From: Aminobacter sp. AP02
GTDB lineage: Bacteria > Pseudomonadota > Alphaproteobacteria > Rhizobiales > Rhizobiaceae
NCBI RefSeq assembly: GCF_003148805.1
Contig: NZ_QGGX01000004.1
Coordinates: forward strand, 62,001 to 126,000
Direction of reading: 5' to 3'
Length of the DNA: 64,000 nucleotides
Shown here: positions 17,626-27,636 of the stretch, piece by piece
Position numbering within the stretch: position 1 is the first letter of the stretch
Layout: each line of letters starts with the position of its first letter
Made by a program: the position numbers and the translations under genes
Notes under the pieces: generated by a model
The model's input: only the letters and a program-made list of their open reading frames with translations
The model's database searches: none
What the model was told of the DNA's origin: nothing

Positions 17626-17707
17626 TAAACCCTACGGCGACCGACATAAAGGCTGTAGGACTGCGTGCATGACGCATGCGCGCGACAAAGCTGCCTGGAG
17701 TTACGAC

Positions 17708-18508
17708 ATGAGCAATGCCCCGCAACCAGTTGCAGCGACGTTCCAAGGCAGGGTCGTGATCGTGACCGGCGGCACCAAGGGCATCGGCCGGGCCATTGCC
17801 GAAGGTTTCCTTGAGGCGGGCGCCACAGTCGTCGTCTGCGCCCGCACCGAACCGGTCAGCGTGCCGCAGTCGAACGGCCCGAGCGCGATCTTCATGCAGT
17901 GCGACGTGCGCACGGCGCAGGCCTGCAAGGAGTTGGTCGACCGTGTCGGCGAAGAGCATGGCCGCATCGACGTGCTGGTCAACAATGCCGGCGGCTCGCC
18001 GCACGTGGACGCCGCCACCGTGTCGCCGCGCTTCTCCGACGCCATCGTCAACTTAAACCTGATGGCTCCAGTCTACCTGTCCCAGGCGGTCTACCACTGG
18101 ATGGCCAAGCTACCGGAGGGTGGCAACATCATCAACATCGCCAGCGTCTCCGGCCGCCGTCCCTCGCCTGGCACGTCGGTCTACGGCGCGGCCAAGGCCG
18201 GCCTTCTCAGCCTGACCACCAGCCTGGCTCAGGAATGGGCGCCGAAGGTGCGCGTCAACGCCATCATCGTCGGCCTGATCGAAACAGAGAAGGCTGAAGA
18301 GACCTACGGCTCGCGCGAGGCACAGCAGGCGATTGCCGCATCGGTGCCCATGAAACGCATGGGGAGGGGTGACGACATTGCACGGGCAGCACTCTACCTC
18401 GCCAGCCCGACAGCGACCTTCGTCACCGGAGCGACGCTCGAGGTGCATGGCGGCGGCGAAACCCCGCTGTTTCTTGATCTCATCAAGCGCCATGCGCCAG
18501 ATCAATGA
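17708..18508 (+). CDS. SDR-family oxidoreductase associated with the steroid cluster
   Basis: This 266-aa short-chain dehydrogenase has VIVTGGTKGIGRAIAEGF at the N-terminus, NNAGGSP, catalytic Ser in NIASVSGRRPSPGTS and Tyr/Lys in VYGAAKAGL. The late VTGATLEVHGGGETPLFLD tail resembles, as I recall it, an SDR of the mycobacterial KstR2 regulon encoded beside echA20/ipdAB. ATG 17708 is preceded by GGAG. It is transcribed divergently from the fadD3-like gene and shares its operator. The hydroxyl or keto group it acts on is unknown. Confidence 0.9.
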   Translation: MSNAPQPVAATFQGRVVIVTGGTKGIGRAIAEGFLEAGATVVVCARTEPVSVPQSNGPSAIFMQCDVRTAQACKELVDRVGEEHGRIDVLVNNAGGSPHVDAATVSPRFSDAIVNLNLMAPVYLSQAVYHWMAKLPEGGNIINIASVSGRRPSPGTSVYGAAKAGLLSLTTSLAQEWAPKVRVNAIIVGLIETEKAEETYGSREAQQAIAASVPMKRMGRGDDIARAALYLASPTATFVTGATLEVHGGGETPLFLDLIKRHAPDQ

Positions 18509-18562
18509 TGCTGGTCCAGGCCGGGGCAGTTTGATGGGGCAAGTCCTTACATCCAAGATGCA

Positions 18563-18583
18563 ATGGTCCTAATGGACGATGTG
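18563..18583 (+). promoter_or_regulatory. Recurrent palindromic operator, copy d (orphan binding protein)
   Basis: ATGGTCC-TAAT-GGACGATGTG; the first half has G for A but the right half is intact. It ends 56 bp before the start of the Liv-type binding protein and points toward it. Confidence 0.65.
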
Positions 18584-18639
18584 CGGCGGCGGCGCCCGGA
18601 GGAGAGGCAGGCCGCAGTCCTTCAGGAGTGAAACAAGGC

Positions 18640-19845
18640 ATGACTTCCAGAATTTGCAGCCGGCGCGCGCTCGTCGTGGCCCTTATGTCCTTTACCGCGC
18701 TCACAACGGGTGCAGCGCAAGCCGAGGAGACGATCAAGATCGGCGGTATCATGTCGTTGACCGGCGCTGGCGCTTCTATCGGCAAGAATGCCGAGATTGC
18801 CTGGAAACGCGCCATCGACGACATCAACGCCGCCGGCGGTATTCTGGGCAAGAAGGTTGAGCTTGTGCTTGCCGACACCATGACCGACCCGACGCACGGG
18901 GTGAGTGAAATGCGTCGCCTGATCGAAAGCGAAAAGGTACAGGCCGTTGTTGGGCCGGCTACCAGCCAGGAAACGACGCCTTTGATGCCGATCGGCACCG
19001 AAGCCAACATTGCCCAGATTTCGAGCGCGGCTTCGACCCAGCTGACCCCCAAGGTCGGCCCCTATCATTTCTCGACTTCGCCAATCGGCGAAAACCAGAT
19101 GATCCCCAATATCGCCTACGCGCTCGAAACGCTGAAGCTGACCAAGTTGGCGCTGATCTCGGACAATGGCGGCATGTCGAAAGCCGCGGTTTCCGACATC
19201 GTCAATTACATGAAGAGCAAGGGCGTCGAGCCTGTCGCAATTCAGGAATTTGCTTTCCGCACCGAAGACATGACGCCTCAGCTGTTTTCGCTGCGCAACT
19301 CGGAGGCAGAGGCGGTGCTGCTGATCAATTCGATCGGGGACGACTCCAGGAAAATGCTCGAGAACCGCTACGATATCGGTTGGGAAGTGCCGGTGCTGGC
19401 AAGCCTCACAATGACCAACTATGCAGTTGGCAATGCAGCAACGATTGGGACCGAGCCGTTCGAAGGGGTCTATTCGGTGCAGTTCGAAGGCATGACCTAC
19501 TGCCAAGGCGATGCTTTGGGTGAAAAGGATTTCGCCAAGTTCGCGGCAAAAGCGAAGGCTGAAATAGCCGACCTCGATCGCATGGGTGGTCCCTCGGCCT
19601 TGGTGCCTTACTACATCCAGCCCTTTATCCTGGCTGCCGCGATGAATGGTTCCGGCAAGACGGATGGCAAGTCGATTGCGGCCTGGATCGAGGCAAATGC
19701 CGGTACGATCAAGACATTGACTGGCAAGCTGGCTGCGAGCGCCGACAACCACTTCCTGCCTTCGGTAGAGAGCCTGAAAGTGGTCAAGAACCCCTACCTG
19801 CTGCGCGAGGACGGGCTGGTCGAGCGGGCCGACTGCGCCCAGTAA
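18640..19845 (+). CDS. Liv-type ABC transporter substrate-binding protein (orphan)
   Basis: This 401-aa periplasmic binding protein of the LivJ/LivK (Peripla_BP_6) type has a signal peptide ending near TTGAAQAEE, then IKIGGIMSLTGAGASIGKNAE, the classic ligand-binding start. It has its own operator copy and terminator and no permease next to it, so it is monocistronic. The Liv operon at 3213-6593 lacks a binding protein, which makes this its most likely partner. Ligand unknown; steroid-derived carboxylates or aromatic acids are possible. ATG 18640 is chosen over the in-frame GTG 18628, which lies inside the AGGAG ribosome site. Confidence 0.92.
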   Translation: MTSRICSRRALVVALMSFTALTTGAAQAEETIKIGGIMSLTGAGASIGKNAEIAWKRAIDDINAAGGILGKKVELVLADTMTDPTHGVSEMRRLIESEKVQAVVGPATSQETTPLMPIGTEANIAQISSAASTQLTPKVGPYHFSTSPIGENQMIPNIAYALETLKLTKLALISDNGGMSKAAVSDIVNYMKSKGVEPVAIQEFAFRTEDMTPQLFSLRNSEAEAVLLINSIGDDSRKMLENRYDIGWEVPVLASLTMTNYAVGNAATIGTEPFEGVYSVQFEGMTYCQGDALGEKDFAKFAAKAKAEIADLDRMGGPSALVPYYIQPFILAAAMNGSGKTDGKSIAAWIEANAGTIKTLTGKLAASADNHFLPSVESLKVVKNPYLLREDGLVERADCAQ

Positions 19846-19862
19846 GTCCGCGTCTTGGACGA

Positions 19863-19901
19863 GCAGGCGCTGTCGGCATGGCAGCGCCTGCTTTGCTTTT
19901 G
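19863..19901 (+). terminator. Rho-independent terminator after the orphan binding protein
   Basis: A 10-bp perfect stem (GCAGGCGCTG with CAGCGCCTGC) and a 9-nt loop are followed by TTTGCTTTT, 17 bp after the stop codon. Confidence 0.85.
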
Positions 19902-19945
19902 TCGCTATCGCCAGAAAGGTCGCAAAGGCGAAACAGGCGTTAGTG

Positions 19946-20545
19946 TCACGACGCTAGCTCCCACATGTCCCGCGCCATCTTTCCTGCCTGTTCCAACCAC
20001 GCTTGTCGCTCGTCGCGGGAACTTGTGGCGACGACACCAAATAGCTCGCGGTCCACATGCTTCACGCCGCAAAAGTCGAGAATGCACCGCCGCCAGATGT
20101 CATCGAGCGGATCGCCGAAGTGATTCTTCTCGCGTTCAGCCGGCGTGTTGCCCGTGTTCAGGATCAAGGCAGCGCGCGCCCGCAACAGGCCGATCGAATG
20201 GTCCCCGTTGTCCTCGCCTTTGGCGAATGTGTAGGCGGCCTCCGGGGCGAACACGCGATCGATCCAGCCCTTCATCATTGCCGGCGGTGCGCCCCAGCAA
20301 TTGGGGTGAATCACAGCGAGCAGATCACAGGCACGAAGCTCGGCAATATGCGCTGAGACAGTCTTGTCCACGGTAGCCGTGCCCCGAGCTTCGGACGCGG
20401 ACAGAAGAGGATCAAAACCTTCTGCGTAGAGATCATGAAAGACGACATCACACCCCACGGATGTCCAAGCCGCCCGCACCGCTTCCGCCAGCGCGTGATT
20501 GAAACTATCGGCAGCCGGGTGGCAAACCACGACAAGCGCTTTCAC
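19946..20545 (-). CDS. NAD(P)H:quinone oxidoreductase, flavodoxin-like fold
   Basis: This 199-aa protein matches the NQO/KefF family: an N-terminal flavin-binding strand (KALVVVCHPAADSFNHAL), the active-site loop HPNCWGAPPAMMKGWIDRVFAPEAAYTF and a C-terminal helix. It performs two-electron reduction of quinones or azo compounds using FMN/FAD. I chose GTG 20545 because GGGAGAGG precedes it. It has no copy of the recurrent catabolic operator; instead a 7-5-7 inverted repeat at 20583 lies upstream, suggesting separate, perhaps redox-responsive, control. Confidence 0.88.
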   Translation of the reverse strand: MKALVVVCHPAADSFNHALAEAVRAAWTSVGCDVVFHDLYAEGFDPLLSASEARGTATVDKTVSAHIAELRACDLLAVIHPNCWGAPPAMMKGWIDRVFAPEAAYTFAKGEDNGDHSIGLLRARAALILNTGNTPAEREKNHFGDPLDDIWRRCILDFCGVKHVDRELFGVVATSSRDERQAWLEQAGKMARDMWELAS

Positions 20546-20582
20546 AGGCCTCTCCCAAATCTGGTCTTCGTTTAGGAAGTGT

Positions 20583-20601
20583 ACCAAGCTTACCGCTTGG
20601 T
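20583..20601. promoter_or_regulatory. Inverted repeat upstream of the quinone oxidoreductase gene
   Basis: ACCAAGC and GCTTGGT separated by 5 nt form a perfect 7-5-7 palindrome, 38 bp upstream of the GTG start. Position and symmetry suit an operator for a dimeric regulator overlapping the promoter. Confidence 0.55.
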
Positions 20602-20765
20602 CCCTAGGATTTCAGTCCCGCGACAACTGCACCGACGAGAGCCGCAAGCCGCCTCCCCATCCATCATACTGGCGAACAACAGGCGATCTCGCTCCAGACG
20701 GGGTCAACGCGTAGCTCACCTGCGGCGGTGTCGCAAAGGGCGAAACAAGCATTAGAGTCACAGCA

Positions 20766-22376
20766 CTACGTTGATCGTCTGTCTTTGATTATCAGGTCGG
20801 CGGCCCGCCACGCCAAAGCCATGACCGGCCCATTCGTGTTGCCTGATATCGGAGCCGGAATGACCGATGCATCAACGACACGGAGCCCGTCGACACCATG
20901 GACGCGCAACCGTTCGTCGACCACGGCATTTGTATCCGTCCCCATGCGGCAAGTGCCGGTGGCATGCAGCCCCGAAACAAAGCTACTGCGAAAAGCCGCA
21001 AGCAGCGCATCTTCCGAAACCACTTCGGCACCTGGCCAGATCTCTTCTTTCACATATGGGCGAAGCGAGGGCTGTCCGACGTAGTTTCGCATTGTCCGCA
21101 TCATCGCAACGGCCGTGCGGCGATCGCCTTCGGTGGCGAGCCAGTTGGGCCTGATCCGAGGCATGTCGCGCATATCAGTGGTACGGATGAAAACTTCGCC
21201 CCGGCTCTCGGGCCGCAGCGCGTAGCCGATTATTGTCAGTCCCGGCTTTTCTTCAAGCTTCAGCCTGCCTTGCAACAAACCACGAGCAAAAGTGTAGGGC
21301 GACAGCGAAAGCTGAAGATCGGGATATGCAACGTCAGGTGAAGAACGGACGAAGCCACCCATTTCAGAAGCGCCAAAACTCATCAGCCCGGTGCCGCTGA
21401 GATAATATCGGATGACCTCCGCAAAAAGGCGCAAGCCACGCAAGCGGCGATTGTGGCCGTGGAGACCGGTTAGCCGGTAGGGCAGTGCAACGACAAGATG
21501 TTCGGCCAGGTTCTTGCCCACTGCCGGCAGTTCCGCAACGACATCAACGCCGGCGGCCGAGAGCACGTCGGCTGGGCCGACGCCAGAGACTTGAAGCAAC
21601 TGGGGCGACTGGATCGCCCCGCAGCAAACGATCACCTCGTGTCGAGCGCGGACGACTTCTTTATGCGCGCCTCTGATTAGTTCGACGCCTGTGGCTCGAC
21701 CTTCGTTGAAGAGAATGCGCAGAACCTGCGCGCCAGTTTGCACCACGAGGTTCTTGCGTTTCATCGCCGGGCGCAAGAAAGCACGCGCTGCACTCATTCG
21801 CCGGCCGTCATGGCCGACAGTGTGGGCATAGGTGCCGATACCTTCGCGGGTTTCGCCATTGAGATCATCAATCCGAGCGAGCCCCAGCGAAGCGCCCGCC
21901 TCGAAAGTCGCCTTGCCGAGCGGGCCGGCGAGGGGGCGGACGCTGACCTGCAAGGGACCATCGCCGCCGCGGAGTTCAGTTGCCCCGAGCTGAGGGTTCT
22001 CGATTGCGCGGAAGACAGGCGCCATGTCGGACCAGTCCCATCCCCTCACGCCGAACTTGCGCCAGCCGTCGTAGTCTTCAGGCGCTCCACGACAATAGAG
22101 CATGCCATTTATCGAGCTTGAGCCACCCAGTCCCCGCCCGCGTGCCCAGGTCTCGCTTTCCGGACGACCTGCTTCACGTTCGACCGGGAAGTTCCACGAT
22201 CGTCTGGGATGCTTGGTGAGTTTGACCCAGCCACGCGGCATGCGCACCAGCGGATGAAAGTCGCTCGGCCCCGCTTCGAGCAAAAGGACGCGGTGCGTGG
22301 GGTCTTCACTCAGCCGGCTGGCCAGCACGCAGCCGGCCGATCCGGCGCCTACGATGATGGTGTCGAATTCGCTCAT
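20766..22376 (-). CDS. GMC-family FAD-dependent oxidoreductase
   Basis: This 536-aa choline-dehydrogenase-like flavoenzyme starts with MSEFDTIIVGAGSAGCVLASRL (FAD site). It has the GMC signature RGLGGSSSINGMLYCRGAPEDYDGW, and ends with the His block SGLHATGTCRMGTDTNAVVDERLRVHG and ISGNTNGPVMALAWRAADLI. It probably oxidises an alcohol group on a catabolic intermediate. It diverges from the binding-protein gene at 22618; its own promoter would lie in the shared 241-bp gap. The region between 20546 and 20765 downstream of it holds no gene. Confidence 0.92.
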   Translation of the reverse strand: MSEFDTIIVGAGSAGCVLASRLSEDPTHRVLLLEAGPSDFHPLVRMPRGWVKLTKHPRRSWNFPVEREAGRPESETWARGRGLGGSSSINGMLYCRGAPEDYDGWRKFGVRGWDWSDMAPVFRAIENPQLGATELRGGDGPLQVSVRPLAGPLGKATFEAGASLGLARIDDLNGETREGIGTYAHTVGHDGRRMSAARAFLRPAMKRKNLVVQTGAQVLRILFNEGRATGVELIRGAHKEVVRARHEVIVCCGAIQSPQLLQVSGVGPADVLSAAGVDVVAELPAVGKNLAEHLVVALPYRLTGLHGHNRRLRGLRLFAEVIRYYLSGTGLMSFGASEMGGFVRSSPDVAYPDLQLSLSPYTFARGLLQGRLKLEEKPGLTIIGYALRPESRGEVFIRTTDMRDMPRIRPNWLATEGDRRTAVAMMRTMRNYVGQPSLRPYVKEEIWPGAEVVSEDALLAAFRSSFVSGLHATGTCRMGTDTNAVVDERLRVHGVDGLRVVDASVIPAPISGNTNGPVMALAWRAADLIIKDRRST

Positions 22377-22469
22377 GCCTCGATGTCTGTAAATCGGCTA
22401 GGCGATCGCATCCCACAAACGAACTACGCACCGAGTAGCCGCTACTGAACGCGGCGTGATGGACAACCG

Positions 22470-22490
22470 GTAGTCCGCATGGACGATGTC
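22470..22490 (+). promoter_or_regulatory. Recurrent palindromic operator, copy e (second Liv operon)
   Basis: GTAGTCC-GCAT-GGACGATGTC; both halves are intact. It ends 127 bp before the binding-protein start, the longest spacing of the set, and faces it. The divergent GMC gene starts 93 bp to the other side. Confidence 0.72.
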
Positions 22491-22617
22491 GGGGTCGGAC
22501 GTAGTCTGCGATCTCTTATGCAGAGCCGGCAGGTCCTCTTTGGGTGCCGATCTCGTGTGCATGCCGCCGCACATCCAAGATCAGCGGCAAAAGATTCTGT
22601 TTCTCGGGAGGAAACAC

Positions 22618-23817
22618 ATGAAGAAGTCCATCATGGCGGCAGCTTTGCTGCTGTCGACCGCGCTGACGGCTGTCGCGCAGGACGCCCCTAGCGTCAAGCT
22701 TGGCGTGATCAATGACCAGAGCTCATCGTTTTCAGCGCTTGGCGGCACGGAAGTCACCGAGGCGGTGAAGCTCGCAATTTCGGATTTCGGCGGCGAAGTG
22801 CTTGGCAAGCCGATCGAATTGGTTTCGGCCGATCACCAGAACAAGCCGGAAGTCGCGCTATCGATAGCGCGCGAATGGCTGGAGCGCGACAATGTCGACG
22901 CGCTGTTCGACGTTGCCAATTCCGCCATCGCGCTCTCCGTTAACACGCTGCTGGGCGAGCAGAAGAAACTCGGGTTCTTCGTATCGCCGATGACCGACAA
23001 GATGACGGAAGCTGACTGCAATGGCTACGGCGTGGCCTGGGCCTATGACGCCTATTCGCAGGTGCGTTCGTCGGTCAGCGCACAGTTGAAGGACGGCGGT
23101 GAAAGCTGGTTCATCATCTCGCCTGACTACGAGGCGGGCAAGGTTCTCGAGGCAAGCGTCAAAACCGCCGTCGAAGAAGAGGGTGGCAAGATCCTGGGCG
23201 CCATCCGCGCACCGCTCGGCACCACAGACTTCTCGTCTTACATCCTGCAGGCCCAGGCCTCAGGCGCAAAGGTTGTGGCCCTGACGGTCAATGGTCCGGA
23301 ACTGGTCAACGCACTCAAGCAGGTCCAGGAATTCGGTCTTATCGACCAGGGTCAGCGCGTGGCTCTTACCGTGTTGCACCAGTCGGACGCGCGAGCCATT
23401 GGTCTGGAAGCGCTGAAGGGCATTCAGTTCGCTTCACCATGGTACTGGAACACCGACGACGCTTCGAAGCGCTTCAAGGAAGAAATGCAAAAGAAGACCG
23501 GCAACGCGCCGGGCTGGGTCGCGGCTGGCGCCTATTCGGCTGCGACCAACTACCTGAACGCGGTCAAGGCTGCGGGAACCGACGATCCAACTGCCGTGCT
23601 CGCCAAGCTGCGCGAGGGCAAGATCAACGACATGTTCGCCCACAACGCAACACTGTTGCCGAACGGCCGCCTGATCCATGACACCACGCTGCTTGAAGTT
23701 CGCGCGCCCGGTGAGACTGCCGATCCGCAGGATGTGTTTAAGGTCGTGACCACCGTTCCGGCCGACGTCGCCTTCCGCTCGATCGACAAAAGCGCCTGCA
23801 AGCTGGGCAAGAGCTGA
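22618..23817 (+). CDS. Liv-type ABC transporter substrate-binding protein
   Basis: This 399-aa Peripla_BP_6 protein has signal peptide MKKSIMAAALLLSTALTAVAQ, then VKLGVINDQSSSFSALGGTE and SADHQNKPEVALSIAREWLE. These motifs are common in binding proteins for aromatic or other non-amino-acid acids in Liv-type systems. ATG 22618 follows GGGAGGAAACAC, deciding the start. It begins an operon with LivG, LivF and LivH-LivM, so this importer is complete. A hairpin after its stop probably sets a higher level of binding protein than of membrane parts. Confidence 0.94.
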   Translation: MKKSIMAAALLLSTALTAVAQDAPSVKLGVINDQSSSFSALGGTEVTEAVKLAISDFGGEVLGKPIELVSADHQNKPEVALSIAREWLERDNVDALFDVANSAIALSVNTLLGEQKKLGFFVSPMTDKMTEADCNGYGVAWAYDAYSQVRSSVSAQLKDGGESWFIISPDYEAGKVLEASVKTAVEEEGGKILGAIRAPLGTTDFSSYILQAQASGAKVVALTVNGPELVNALKQVQEFGLIDQGQRVALTVLHQSDARAIGLEALKGIQFASPWYWNTDDASKRFKEEMQKKTGNAPGWVAAGAYSAATNYLNAVKAAGTDDPTAVLAKLREGKINDMFAHNATLLPNGRLIHDTTLLEVRAPGETADPQDVFKVVTTVPADVAFRSIDKSACKLGKS

Positions 23818-23821
23818 ACCG

Positions 23822-23857
23822 ATTGCCGGGCCGTCGACTGACGGCGGCCCGGCAATG
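23822..23857 (+). other. Intercistronic hairpin after the binding-protein gene
   Basis: A 12-bp perfect stem (ATTGCCGGGCCG with CGGCCCGGCAAT) has a 12-nt loop and no T tract, 4 bp after the stop. It is more likely an mRNA-stabilising or attenuating element than a full terminator. Confidence 0.6.
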
Positions 23858-23874
23858 CCAATTGGGAGCCGAGC

Positions 23875-24159
23875 TTGCCTGGTTATCTGATCTTCGAAAT
23901 CGAGGTCACCGATCAGGCGGCCTATGACCACTATCGTGAAGTGGCCGGGCCGCTGCTGGCTGGCAGCGGCAGCCGTTTCGTCTTGTCGAGCGAGCGCATC
24001 GAAAGCCTCGAAGGCGGCTGGCAGCCAGCGTCGATTTCGGTGGTCGAATTTCCAACCGCTGAAGACGCACGGCGCTTCTACCGATCCGATGACTACCAAA
24101 AAGTGGTGGCACTCAGGCAGGTCGCATCGCGCGCCAAAGGCATACTCGTCGACGTCTAG
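23875..24159 (+). CDS. DUF1330 family small protein
   Basis: This 94-aa protein has the DUF1330 pattern: PGYLIFEIEVTDQAAYDHYRE at the start, then SISVVEFPTAEDARRFYRSDDYQKV. This ferredoxin-like, dimeric alpha/beta-barrel family has no agreed function; some relatives bind or degrade small aromatic or lactone compounds. The TTG start at 23875 is supported by GGGAG just upstream. It sits between the binding protein and the ATPases of an importer operon, so a role on the imported compound is possible but unproven. Confidence 0.85.
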   Translation: MPGYLIFEIEVTDQAAYDHYREVAGPLLAGSGSRFVLSSERIESLEGGWQPASISVVEFPTAEDARRFYRSDDYQKVVALRQVASRAKGILVDV

Positions 24160-24210
24160 CGAGCGACGAGCGCGGCCAAGCCGCATCACATAAGCATTCG
24201 GGAGGACAAG

Positions 24211-24970
24211 GTGCGACAAGGCACTTCGGACGACTATATCATCGAGGCGTCTGGGTTGAGCCGGTACTTCTACGGCTTCGCCGCCGTGAAGGACGTCGAC
24301 CTCAAGATTCGGCGCAACACCATCCATGCCCTGATAGGCCCCAACGGCGCAGGCAAGACCACTACCTTCAACCTCATCACCAAATTCCTGGCGCCCAGCG
24401 AAGGCACGATCCGCTACAACGGGGAAGACATCACCTCGCTGAAACCCGAAGAGGTCGCGCGCAAGGGCATCGTCCGCTCGTTCCAGATCTCGGCGGTGTT
24501 CCCACGCATGAGCGTGCGCGAGAATGTTCGCATGGCGTTGCAGCGTCCGCTCGGCACATCCTATCGCTTCTGGCAAAGCGAGCGCACGCTCGGCGTGCTC
24601 AATGACCGTATCGACGAGCTGCTAGATGCCGTTGGCATGTTGTCTTATCGCAACCACGTTGCCGTCAATCTGCCTTACGGGCGCAAGCGCGCGCTTGAAA
24701 TCGCCACTACGCTGGCACTCGATCCGGAAATGCTGCTGCTCGATGAGCCGACCTCCGGCATGGGCCACGAAGATGTCGACCGCATCGCCGAGCTGATCCG
24801 CAAGGTCGCCGCCGATCGCACTATCTTGATGGTCGAGCACAATCTTTCTGTCGTGGCCGCTCTTTCCGACACTATCACCGTGCTGGCGCAAGGACGTGTT
24901 CTGGCCGAGGGCGACTACGCGACCGTATCGCGCGATGCGCGCGTTATCGAAGCCTATATCGGTGGTGCGG

Positions 24971-24978
<8 letters not shown>
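24211..24978 (+). CDS. livG: Branched-chain-type ABC transporter ATP-binding protein (LivG)
   Basis: This 255-aa ATPase has Walker A GPNGAGKTTTFNLI, signature LPYGRKRALEIA, Walker B MLLLDEPTSGM and the LivG-specific GIVRSFQISAVFP Q-loop. The GTG start at 24211 follows GGGAGGACAAG. Its stop overlaps the next ATPase start (ATGACTGA) by 8 nt. It forms the nucleotide-binding heterodimer with LivF of the same operon. Confidence 0.95.
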
Positions 24979-25687
<709 letters not shown>

Positions 25688-25692
25688 TTGCC

Positions 25693-27636
25693 ATGATGGA
25701 TCTGATTGGCGTTCCGCCTGCACTGCTTTTCGGCCAGCTTCTCGTAGGCCTTATCAACGGCTCGTTCTACGCCATGATGAGCCTTGGCGTGGCCATCATC
25801 TTCGGCATGCTTCGCATCGGCAACTTCGTGCATGGCGCGCAATACATGCTCGGCGCTTTCGGAGCATGGTACCTGTTGCGCTTGCCCGAACTGTTTCCCG
25901 GCCTCGGACTGCCGTCCATTGGCTACTGGTGGGCGCTGGTTATCGTGCCGCTGGTTGTTGCTGTCATCGGCGGACTGATGGAGCGCATATTTATCCGCCG
26001 CGTCTACGACCTCGACCACGCCTACGGACTTCTTTTGACAGTTGGTCTCGCCATGGCGATCGAGGGCGCCTTCAACGTCTACTATGGTGCGGCCGGGCAG
26101 ATGTACGGCGTGCCGGATTCGCTCAAGGGCGGAATTAATCTCGGCTTCATGTTTCTGCCGATATACCGCGCCTGGGTTATCGTTGCCGCCATCGTCGTGT
26201 GCTTCGGCACCTGGTATACGGTCGAGCGCACCAAGCTAGGCTCCTACCTGCGTGCTGCGACTGAAAATCCGGACCTGGTGCGCGCCTTCGGCATCAATGT
26301 GCCGCGCTTGCTGATGCTGACGTACGCATTCGGCGTCGGCCTCGCCGGCTTCGCCGGCGTCATGGCAGCGCCGATCTACCAGGTCAGCCCGCAAATGGGG
26401 CAGGGCATCATCATCACCATCTTCGCGGTCGTGGTGATCGGCGGCATGGGCTCGATCTTCGGCGCCATCGTCTCAGGTCTGATGCTCGGCGTGATCGAAG
26501 GCCTGACCAAGGTCTTTTATCCGCAGGCTTCGGCGACCGTGATCTTCGTCATCATGGCCCTGGTGCTGGTGTTCCGCCCTGCGGGCCTGTTCGGCAAGGA
26601 AACGACGAGCCATTCGGTCGCCGACGTTTCGTCCGGACGCGCCGGCAGCTTGCTGGAAAACGGCAGGCTTTGGTTCGCCGTCTTTGCAGCCGGCGGCATT
26701 GCCTTGCCGTTCCTGATCTACCCCATCATGGGCATGAAGATCCTGGTCCTGGCGCTCTTTGCCTTGGCCTACAATCTGATCTTCGGTTATGTCGGCCTGC
26801 TCGCCTTCGGCCATGCCGCCTTCTACGGCACATCGGCCTATGTGACGGCGCATGCCGCCGCCGCCTGGGGGCTGCCGACCGAACTATGCATCCTCATGGG
26901 CGTTTGTGCCGCCACGGCAGTCGGTGCGCTGTTTGGCTGGCTGGCGATCCGCCGGCAGGGGCTGTACTTCGCCATGATCACGCTGGCGTTGGCCCAGATC
27001 ATCTATTTCTACGCGGTCCAAGCACCTTGGACACATGGCGAGGACGGCATCCAGTCGGTTCCGCGTGGCACATTGTTTGGCGTGATCGATCTCTCCAATA
27101 CGTTCAACATGTATTACGTGACGCTCGCCGTGTTCCTGGCAGGGTTCGCCTTGGTCTACCGGATCATCCACTCTCCTTTCGGCCAGACGCTGAAGTCGAT
27201 CCGGGAAAACGAACCTCGGGCCATCTCGCTTGGCTACTCGACCGACCGTTTCAAGCTGATTGCATTCACCTTGTCTGCGATGCTTTCTGGCGTGGCGGGC
27301 GCCATGAAGGCCATCATATTCCAGCTCGCCTCACTTGCCGACGTCTTCTTCATGACCTCCGCCGACGTGCTCTTGATGACGCTGATCGGTGGCGTCGGCA
27401 CGCTACTCGGGCCGGTGGTCGGTGCGGCGGTTCTCGTCAGTTTACAGCGCGAGCTTGCGACCTTCGGAGCCTGGGTAGTGGTGATCCAGGGCGTGATCTT
27501 CGTTCTTTGCGTGCTGTTCTTGCGCAAGGGCATCGTCGGCACGCTGGAGGAGTTCCTCGCTAACCGCGCCGAGCGGAAGGCGCAAACGGGCGCCGGACAG
27601 TCGGAGACCGTCACCAAGACCGAGGTGGCACAATGA
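25693..27636 (+). CDS. Fused LivH-LivM permease
   Basis: This 647-aa membrane protein combines both permease halves. Residues about 1-300 are LivH (GLINGSFYAMMSLGVAIIFGMLRIGNFVHG, then VVIGGMGSIFGAIVSGLMLG). Residues about 330-630 are LivM (MKILVLALFALAYNLIFGYVGLLAFGHAAFYG, then LIGGVGTLLGPVVGAAVL). ATG 25693 is preferred to the GTG at 25684, which overlaps the livF stop. A single chain would replace the usual LivH/LivM heterodimer. Its stop overlaps the following SDR gene by 4 nt, tying transport and catabolism into one transcript. Confidence 0.94.
   Translation: MMDLIGVPPALLFGQLLVGLINGSFYAMMSLGVAIIFGMLRIGNFVHGAQYMLGAFGAWYLLRLPELFPGLGLPSIGYWWALVIVPLVVAVIGGLMERIFIRRVYDLDHAYGLLLTVGLAMAIEGAFNVYYGAAGQMYGVPDSLKGGINLGFMFLPIYRAWVIVAAIVVCFGTWYTVERTKLGSYLRAATENPDLVRAFGINVPRLLMLTYAFGVGLAGFAGVMAAPIYQVSPQMGQGIIITIFAVVVIGGMGSIFGAIVSGLMLGVIEGLTKVFYPQASATVIFVIMALVLVFRPAGLFGKETTSHSVADVSSGRAGSLLENGRLWFAVFAAGGIALPFLIYPIMGMKILVLALFALAYNLIFGYVGLLAFGHAAFYGTSAYVTAHAAAAWGLPTELCILMGVCAATAVGALFGWLAIRRQGLYFAMITLALAQIIYFYAVQAPWTHGEDGIQSVPRGTLFGVIDLSNTFNMYYVTLAVFLAGFALVYRIIHSPFGQTLKSIRENEPRAISLGYSTDRFKLIAFTLSAMLSGVAGAMKAIIFQLASLADVFFMTSADVLLMTLIGGVGTLLGPVVGAAVLVSLQRELATFGAWVVVIQGVIFVLCVLFLRKGIVGTLEEFLANRAERKAQTGAGQSETVTKTEVAQ

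Noticed and set aside
17507-18004. N-terminal extension of the FadD3-like gene to 18004
   Set aside because: It would overlap the divergent SDR gene and the operator; FadD-type proteins start near the ATG at 17506, giving the normal length of 530 aa.
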